The translations under genes were made by a program, and so were the position numbers. From an uncultured beta proteobacterium (lineage in GTDB: Bacteria; Pseudomonadota; Gammaproteobacteria; Burkholderiales; Burkholderiaceae_C), in the NCBI GenBank assembly GCA_903859265.1, contig CAIOLZ010000375.1:1-5384 (forward strand): 5,384 nucleotides of DNA. Direction: 5' to 3'. Below the pieces are notes generated by a model. The model was not told the DNA's origin. It ran no database searches and saw only the letters and a program-made list of their open reading frames with translations. This document shows positions 1 to 4,398 of this stretch, piece after piece (the stretch's first letter is position 1; every line of letters begins with the position of its first letter).

Positions 1-307
1 AACGCACAGGCGCCATCTCGGTGATAGCCAGGACCAGAAAGATCACGCCCAGAAATGCGCGCAGTCTTTGCCCCGGTTCGTGGCGCAGGTTCCAGGCAAG
101 TGCTGCCACCATTACCGCCACCGCGGCCGAGGAAAAAACCAGAACGGTGTGCAGGACCACGTAGTCTGACAGCGTCCACGTGATCGGCACGGTCAGCAGC
201 ATGCATCCCAGGCCCCCTGCAACGGTCAACAGGATGGACCACATCAAGGGGACAGAGCGCAAGACTGGCCCGCTGAATAAACCCGAGGCGTAGTGTTTTT
301 GAGGCAT
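1..307 (-). CDS. N-terminal part of a multi-pass membrane protein (function unknown)
   Basis: Reading leftward from an ATG at 307-305, the frame stays open to the window edge (102 complete codons), so only the N-terminus is present. The translation begins MPQKHYASGLFSGPVLRSV and has three hydrophobic stretches: about residues 19-41, 49-72 and 84-96. A short basic segment (NLRHEPGQRLR, about 73-83) lies between the second and third. This is the pattern of an inner-membrane protein with paired helices. Such N-termini occur in membrane-sensor histidine kinases and GGDEF proteins, but also in permeases, and nothing seen here decides between them. No strong Shine-Dalgarno is visible; GGAA lies about 11 nt before the ATG. 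It is divergent from the efflux gene at 385. That a gene exists is fairly sure from the membrane pattern and open frame; the role is not assigned. Confidence 0.6.
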   Translation of the reverse strand, partial: MPQKHYASGLFSGPVLRSVPLMWSILLTVAGGLGCMLLTVPITWTLSDYVVLHTVLVFSSAAVAVMVAALAWNLRHEPGQRLRAFLGVIFLVLAITEMAPVR

Positions 308-329
308 GGATTTGGGATTTCCAGTGCCG

Positions 330-357
330 ATTATGGGAGAACGGCATTGCGCCGCAA
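330..357 (-). promoter_or_regulatory. Candidate sigma70-type promoter for the leftward membrane gene
   Basis: On the minus strand, TTGCGG (357-352) is followed after 16 nt by CATAAT (335-330). The -10 hexamer matches the consensus at 5 of 6 positions, while the -35 matches only at TTG. Transcription would start roughly 15-20 nt before the ATG at 307. The site lies in the 77-bp spacer between two divergent genes. I found no comparably good rightward promoter for the efflux gene in the spacer. This is a motif call only. Confidence 0.4.
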
Positions 358-384
358 GGGGAAAATTCAATCGACAATAGGGCG

Positions 385-1620
385 ATGAATCCCGACGCGC
401 AGAAACTCTGGCTGGCCCCGCAATGGGTTTTTGCAATCCTGCTGGCCCTGCTGAGCATGCTCGGGCCGTTCTCCATCGATACGTTTCTTCCCGCGTTTTC
501 CGGCATTGCGCAATCACTCGATGCGACCCCGCTGCAAATGCAGCAAACCTTGTCGGCTTATCTTTTTGGTTTTGCTTTCATGAGCCTGTTCCATGGCGCC
601 ATATCCGACAGTTTCGGGCGCAGACCGGTGGTGCTGACCGGGTTGACCGTTTTTACACTGGCGTCGGTCGGGTGTGCGCTGTCGCAAAGCATTGGGCAAC
701 TGGTGTTTTTTCGCGCGGTGCAGGGGCTGTCCACCGGCGCTGGTATTGTGGTGTCGCGCGCGGTGATCCGTGACATGTACCCGCCCTCGCAAGCCCAAAA
801 AGTGATGAGCCAGGTCACCCTGTTTTTTGGCGCAGCTCCGGCGATTGCGCCGATTGTGGGTGGTTGGCTATTCCTGCACGCCAGCTGGAATGCAATTTTC
901 TGGTTTTTGGCCGGCGTTGGCGTGCTGCTGTTGATAGCCAATTTCCGGTGGTTGCCTGAAACATTGCACGTCAGCCAACGCCAGCATTTTCATGTCAAGA
1001 ATTTGCTCGCCGGCTACTGGCAGCTCGGCGCTGATCCGCGCTTCCTGCTGCTGGCTCTGGCCAGTGGCATTCCGTTCAATGGCATGTTTTTGTATGTGCT
1101 GAGCGCGCCCGTGTTTTTGGGCGTGCACTTGGGGCTGCCGCCGGAGCATTTCTTCTGGTTATTTATGCTGACCATCGGCGGCATCATGTCCGGCGCATTT
1201 GTCAGCGGTCGTGTGGCCGGCAGGCTGACACCGAAGCGGCAGATTCGCAATGGTTTTGTCGTCATGCTGTGTATCGGTGTGATCAATCTTGCCGCCAATG
1301 TGCTGTTCAAGGCGGACGCGCGGTGGGCACTTTTCCCGATCGGAATTTTTGCATTTGGCTGGGCCATGATGGTGCCCGTGGTGACCTTGCTGGTGCTGGA
1401 CCTGCACCCGGCCAGGCGTGGCATGGCGTCAAGCCTGCAGATGTTTGTCGGCTCCAGCGCCAATGGCATTGTTGCGGGAGTGATTGCGCCGCTGGTGATG
1501 CACTCTACGGTAGCGCTGGCCGGGGCGTCGGTAGGAATGATGTGCATTGGTCTGTTCGCCTGGCTCTACCTACGCAGGCGCTGGCCCGATATCGGGCAGC
1601 ATGTGGTGCACCACCCGTAG
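385..1620 (+). CDS. Bcr/CflA-family multidrug efflux transporter (MFS, drug/H+ antiporter)
   Basis: This is a complete 411-residue inner-membrane protein of typical length for 12-helix Bcr/CflA antiporters, which export drugs or metabolites in exchange for protons. The family signatures fall in order. An acidic residue lies in helix 1 (SIDTFLPAF, D32). Motif A is in the helix 2-3 loop (GAISDSFGRRPV, 71-82). Motif B is in helix 4 (RAVQGLSTGAG through AVIRD, 110-130). The antiporter motif C is in helix 5 (GAAPAIAPIVGG, 149-160). LPET (190-193) follows helix 6, and ASSLQMFVGSSANG (348-361) is the family's usual helix 11 sequence. The ATG at 385 leaves a short cytoplasmic N-tail before helix 1. 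Its ribosome site is weak: AGGG lies too close at 379-382, and AGGGGA lies about 22 nt upstream. The substrate cannot be read from sequence. The gene appears monocistronic, with a divergent membrane gene upstream and a convergent one downstream. Confidence 0.93.
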   Translation: MNPDAQKLWLAPQWVFAILLALLSMLGPFSIDTFLPAFSGIAQSLDATPLQMQQTLSAYLFGFAFMSLFHGAISDSFGRRPVVLTGLTVFTLASVGCALSQSIGQLVFFRAVQGLSTGAGIVVSRAVIRDMYPPSQAQKVMSQVTLFFGAAPAIAPIVGGWLFLHASWNAIFWFLAGVGVLLLIANFRWLPETLHVSQRQHFHVKNLLAGYWQLGADPRFLLLALASGIPFNGMFLYVLSAPVFLGVHLGLPPEHFFWLFMLTIGGIMSGAFVSGRVAGRLTPKRQIRNGFVVMLCIGVINLAANVLFKADARWALFPIGIFAFGWAMMVPVVTLLVLDLHPARRGMASSLQMFVGSSANGIVAGVIAPLVMHSTVALAGASVGMMCIGLFAWLYLRRRWPDIGQHVVHHP

Positions 1621-1681
1621 CTTTTATGCCCGGGTTTTCAGCGTTTGAAAGGGCTGGGCGTCCGAAAAACCGAGTGCCTGC
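1621..1681. other. Convergent intergenic spacer, possible weak bidirectional terminator
   Basis: These 61 bp separate the stop codons of the efflux gene and the DUF3443 gene. They contain a small inverted repeat, TTTCA-GCGTT-TGAAA (about 1636-1650), flanked by GCCC and GGGC segments that could extend it imperfectly. A run of five A (1665-1669) lies near its right side. A spacer between converging genes is where a shared terminator is expected, but the hairpin is weak and lacks a clean U-tract, so I do not call a specific terminator. Confidence 0.3.
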
Positions 1682-3016
1682 TTACAAGGCGTAAAAGGGC
1701 CCGGTACCCAAATTAGGAGTAAACACGCCTTCGATGCCGATAAAAACGGATCTGCCGTAGAAAAACGGCAGGCCCCAGTCAAAGGTCCCACTTTGGCCCA
1801 AGGGGCCCGCCAGCATCGGATAGACGTTGTAGGCAGGGTCGAAGGTGGGGGTGCTGACATTGAAGCTGACGGTTTTCGGGGCGCCATTGGTGCCTGTCAG
1901 GGTGGCGCTGGTGTCCACGATGTCATAGCCATTGGTGCAATAAAACCCACTGGCCCCACTGGCGTTGGAACAAGCGCTCAGGCCTGCAAGGTGGGGATCA
2001 AAAAACAGCCCGTTCGACCCTGTGTCCAGAAAACTCCCGGTCATCGGTGTTCCGTTGAGGGTCGTCGTGATGGAGTCGCTGTTGTTGGTATCGAGCAGGA
2101 GCAGGGTCGTACCTGCTGAACTGTTGTTGGCTTGGGTGTTAATGCCGAACACTACGGAGCCTTGCATGCTGCCCACCCGTCCTGCGCCAGCCGGTGTGAT
2201 GGCGGGCAGGTTGACGATCAGTCCGTTGTTGTCGGCAGAAAATAGCGCAACCGGATTGGTGACTTGATTGGCCAGGGGGGCTGTGCTTGCAGTGGCTGCA
2301 GTGCAACTGCCGGTGGTGCATTGGAAGTAAGCGCCCAGATAGGGTGAGCCAACACAGTCCGTGCCGCAGTCCTGTTTCAGATGGGAAATGCCCAGAATGC
2401 CTTTGGCACCTAAAGCTGAAGGATCGGTGGAACTGCTGCCATTGACCGAGGTAATGTCAGTACCACTGGAAGAGCAGTTGCTCGAAAGGCTGGCAGTGTG
2501 GCTGTCGGCAATCACCTGAATCGGCAGGTTGGACACCGTTTTGCTGCCCAGCGTGACGTCTGCCCGGGCCACCGGCCCCCAAGCAAAACTTCCATCCAGA
2601 AAATTCACACAATTGAGCAGCGGTCCGGTGCTGCCGCTGACGCTGGGGAGGTTATTCACAGGGAAGTTTGTTATCGCAGAAGCCATCACCCGCAGTCCGG
2701 TAGAGCCGGTGTCAACCAGCACGTGGTCCAAGGTCTGGCAGGTTGATGTTCCTGGCAAGCAAATGGTGACGCTGGCGAAAAGCCGATTGACCTGATAGTA
2801 GGAGCCTGCGGGGCCTGAGTCGATGGTGACGGCCATCACGTTACCTCCGGAAATGGTCGGGCCAACGATTTGATTCGGATTGCTGATGAGTTCGCTGGGG
2901 CTGGCTGTAGCGCCTCCACCACCACCGCCGCCGCAAGCATTGAGCAGCAGAGTCAGACACACCATCGCAGCGACGCCCCACAGGCGGTGGCACAGCACTT
3001 TAGGGCAATACATCAC
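1682..3016 (-). CDS. DUF3443-family lipoprotein with pepsin-like double DTGS motifs
   Basis: The predicted product has 444 residues. The N-terminus is a lipoprotein signal: a hydrophobic stretch (about 13-25) ending in lipobox LNAC with Cys28, then seven glycines (29-35). It should be lipid-anchored and face the periplasm or cell surface. The body matches DUF3443, a betaproteobacterial family of unknown function. Two aspartic-protease-like motifs are visible, VDTGST (D102) and LDTGSN (D331). Between them are DGSFAWG (141-147) followed by ADVTLG (152-157), resembling a pepsin flap and the strand after it, and KGILGI (205-210), like pepsin DGILGL. Near the end, FDWGLPFFYGRSVFIGIEG (412-430) resembles the closing strands of a pepsin C-lobe. 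Many cysteines (86/93, 217/221, 233/238, 349/360) suggest disulfides. The start is GTG at 3016 with GGAG 9 nt upstream; the adjacent ATG (3013) is an alternative. It overlaps the upstream DUF2844 gene. Family membership is firm; protease activity is inference. Confidence 0.88.
   Translation of the reverse strand: MMYCPKVLCHRLWGVAAMVCLTLLLNACGGGGGGGATASPSELISNPNQIVGPTISGGNVMAVTIDSGPAGSYYQVNRLFASVTICLPGTSTCQTLDHVLVDTGSTGLRVMASAITNFPVNNLPSVSGSTGPLLNCVNFLDGSFAWGPVARADVTLGSKTVSNLPIQVIADSHTASLSSNCSSSGTDITSVNGSSSTDPSALGAKGILGISHLKQDCGTDCVGSPYLGAYFQCTTGSCTAATASTAPLANQVTNPVALFSADNNGLIVNLPAITPAGAGRVGSMQGSVVFGINTQANNSSAGTTLLLLDTNNSDSITTTLNGTPMTGSFLDTGSNGLFFDPHLAGLSACSNASGASGFYCTNGYDIVDTSATLTGTNGAPKTVSFNVSTPTFDPAYNVYPMLAGPLGQSGTFDWGLPFFYGRSVFIGIEGVFTPNLGTGPFYAL
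2912..2932 (-). repeat. Glycine-codon triplet run after the lipobox cysteine
   Basis: Seven consecutive glycine codons (GGC, GGC, GGT, GGT, GGT, GGA, GGC) follow the codon for lipobox Cys28 of the DUF3443 gene. The tract is a short GGN microsatellite encoding a flexible tether between lipid anchor and folded domain. Glycine or serine linkers at this place are common in lipoproteins. The mixed codons make it less slippery than a pure repeat. Confidence 0.7.
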
Positions 3017-3551
3017 TGATAGTCACTCCGCTGGGTATGAGGGCTGGTACGTAAGCGTTGCCGGAAAAGTTGCGCATCCGGCCGCCGGAATGCACCACGA
3101 CCGAGTCGGTGCTGATGTTCACCGGCGTGCCTATGTTGCGGGTGTTGCGGGTGGCATCGGCCTGCGCCTTGAAGCCGCTGAAGTAGCTGCCCAGCAAAGC
3201 ACTCAGGTCAGGCATGGAGCGCCCCTGCCATGCCACAGCAAATACAACGCCCGAGCTGTTGGCATATTCCGATACCGTGGTGCCGTTGGCTTGCACCGTT
3301 TTTCTGACCGTGTAGTTGTTGAAAGCGCTTGTGCTGGAGCTTGCGGCGGGGACGATGGCAGCTGATTTAAGGGCTGCCGGACTGGCGGCGCCTGAGGCGC
3401 CTCCGGCTGCCAGGGGCTGACCCAAAACCGCCAGTGCGTTGTGCGCGCAGGCCATTGCGGCGGTCGCCAGAAACAGGTTGCGCAGGCATCTGAAAAGTCT
3501 TGCCGGTTGGCGCTTCAGGTCTGCAAAGGGTGATCGGTATGACGGATTCAT
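3000..3551 (-). CDS. DUF2844-family exported protein
   Basis: The predicted product has 183 residues. The N-terminus has a long basic region (Arg6, Lys13, Arg14, Arg18, Arg21, Arg24), a hydrophobic core (about 25-36) and a likely signal peptidase I site after HNALA (about residue 41). Export to the periplasm or beyond is therefore expected. A low-complexity Ala/Ser/Gly segment (about 48-77) precedes the conserved domain. The domain has YTVRKTV (80-86), GTTVSEY (90-96), GVVFAVAWQG (101-110) and MPDLSALLGSYF (113-124). I recognise this pattern as DUF2844, a family commonly encoded next to DUF3443 in Burkholderiales. The biochemical role is unknown. The ATG at 3551 has no clear Shine-Dalgarno. 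An out-of-frame ATG lies 7 nt upstream, but only this frame gives the signal peptide and domain. Its end overlaps the DUF3443 start by 17 nt, implying co-transcription and coupled translation. Confidence 0.85.
   Translation of the reverse strand: MNPSYRSPFADLKRQPARLFRCLRNLFLATAAMACAHNALAVLGQPLAAGGASGAASPAALKSAAIVPAASSSTSAFNNYTVRKTVQANGTTVSEYANSSGVVFAVAWQGRSMPDLSALLGSYFSGFKAQADATRNTRNIGTPVNISTDSVVVHSGGRMRNFSGNAYVPALIPSGVTISDVLP
3026..3029 (-). promoter_or_regulatory. Ribosome binding site deciding the DUF3443 start
   Basis: GGAG on the minus strand lies inside the last codons of the DUF2844 gene, 9 nt before GTG (3016-3014) and 12 nt before ATG (3013-3011). The spacing slightly favours the GTG. 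The site shows that the downstream gene can recruit ribosomes while the upstream one is finishing translation. Confidence 0.55.
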
Positions 3552-3622
3552 AGTGCATGAGTCTAGGTCAGCCGCATTGTGCAGCGCATCTGACAGGCCG
3601 TTTTTTTGTAAATTTTCAATAT

Positions 3623-3650
3623 TTGCGGCTTGCCTTTTAACTGTTTAAAT
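3623..3650 (+). promoter_or_regulatory. Candidate imuA promoter overlapping the LexA box
   Basis: TTGCGG (3623-3628) and TTAAAT (3645-3650) are separated by 16 nt. The -10 hexamer matches the consensus at 4 of 6 positions and lies inside the LexA box, the arrangement expected for repression by blocking RNA polymerase. Transcription would start about 22 nt before the imuA ATG. Other pairings are possible in this AT-rich stretch, so the exact hexamers are uncertain. Confidence 0.35.
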
Positions 3651-3656
3651 AAACAG
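3641..3656. promoter_or_regulatory. LexA operator (SOS box)
   Basis: CTGT (3641-3644), eight bases TTAAATAA, then ACAG (3653-3656) form a perfect match to the CTGT-N8-ACAG core recognised by E. coli-type LexA. The spacer is AT-rich, and the flanks (aa before, ta after) also resemble the extended consensus. It ends 22 bp before the imuA start codon, where an SOS operator of a mutasome operon is expected. LexA bound here would repress imuA-imuB until RecA-stimulated LexA cleavage after DNA damage. The palindrome is symmetric and lies in a divergent spacer, so an effect on the DUF2844 promoter is also possible. Confidence 0.92.
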
Positions 3657-3678
3657 TATTTTGTTGTAAGCTTTTGCC

Positions 3679-4398
3679 ATGCTTGGCGTTGCACGTAGTT
3701 CCTCTTTCAATTTGTCGGATATCCATGCCGATATCTGGCATGCCGATGCGCTGGGTACCCCGGCCATGCAGGTGTACCCGACGGGAGATGCAGCGCTGGA
3801 TGCGCAGTTACCCGGTGGTGGCTGGCCGGTTGGCGCCATGACAGAAATTTTGCAGGCTGCAGGCGTTCACAGCGAGTGGCGCCTGCTGTTGCCGGCATTG
3901 ATGGCTACCAAACAGGCGGTGCTGCTGGTTGGTCCGCCCCATTTGCCGTTTGCACCGGCGCTGGCGGCCCAGGGCCTGACGGTGCAACGCTTGCTCTCAA
4001 TCAGTACCACGCTTGCTTCGCAGCGTTTGTGGGCGACCGAGCAGGCTTTGCGCTGCGCTGAAGTGGATGCGGTGCTGCTCTGGTTGCCGCCAGGTGTGAA
4101 AGATGCGGTCCGCACCGACCAGTTGCGCCGTTTGCAAATCGCTGCAGCCGAACACCAGAAACTGCTGTTTGTAATGCGACCCGACAGCGTGCAGGACGAG
4201 GCCTCACCTGCTGTATTGCGGGTTTGGGTGGGGCCAAAGCTCAGCTCGCAGGAAGATGGCCTGAAGGTCCAGGTGCGCAAGCGCCGTGGCCCGCCCATGG
4301 CCACGCCTCTGGCATTGCGCGCACGCGCACCCCGACTGGGGCTGCTGCTGGCAGCGGCTCGCAACCATGCACTGGATCGCGCTACAGCCCGCATCTGA
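3679..4398 (+). CDS. imuA: ImuA, SOS-induced translesion-synthesis accessory protein (RecA-like)
   Basis: This 239-residue protein is of usual length for proteobacterial ImuA, which works with ImuB and the error-prone polymerase DnaE2 (ImuC) in damage-induced mutagenesis. A RecA-like N-terminal pattern is clear: PTGDAALDAQLPGGGWPVGA (34-53) then MTEIL (54-58). The Walker A Gly-Lys-Thr expected after it is absent (AGVHSEWRLLLPAL, 61-74), so ATP binding by the standard P-loop is unlikely. Further family landmarks are VGPPHLPFAPALAAQGL (84-100), LWATEQALR (117-125), LRRLQIAAAEH (149-159), SPAVLRV (176-182) and KRRG (201-204). The ATG at 3679 lacks a strong ribosome site; it is chosen because it follows the LexA box closely and is the first start in frame before the conserved region. 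The last 32 nt overlap imuB in another frame, suggesting translational coupling. Regulation is by LexA. Confidence 0.92.
   Translation: MLGVARSSSFNLSDIHADIWHADALGTPAMQVYPTGDAALDAQLPGGGWPVGAMTEILQAAGVHSEWRLLLPALMATKQAVLLVGPPHLPFAPALAAQGLTVQRLLSISTTLASQRLWATEQALRCAEVDAVLLWLPPGVKDAVRTDQLRRLQIAAAEHQKLLFVMRPDSVQDEASPAVLRVWVGPKLSSQEDGLKVQVRKRRGPPMATPLALRARAPRLGLLLAAARNHALDRATARI

Noticed and set aside
346..357. TTGCGCCGCAA near-palindrome before the efflux gene as a possible operator
   Set aside because: The arms are only 4 bp and it overlaps the candidate leftward -35 element; this is within chance for GC-rich DNA.
2880..3365. Plus-strand open frame of 161 codons across the DUF2844/DUF3443 junction
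   Set aside because: It is antisense to two recognised genes, its proline run is the complement of the glycine codons, and it shows no family features.
3367..3558. ATG at 3558 (minus strand) giving a 63-residue product, 7 nt upstream of the DUF2844 start
   Set aside because: It is out of frame with the conserved domain, lacks a ribosome site and gives no recognisable protein. At most it is a minor competing start.
3568..3607. GTCAG...CTGAC inverted repeat (3568-3572 and 3589-3593) followed by GGCCG and seven T
   Set aside because: A 5-bp stem with a 16-nt loop is too weak to call an intrinsic terminator, and no plus-strand gene ends there.
4286..4366. In-frame GTG at 4286 as an upstream start for imuB
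   Set aside because: The added residues are Trp/Cys/His-rich and unlike the ImuB family, whereas the ATG at 4367 begins directly with the expected first strand.
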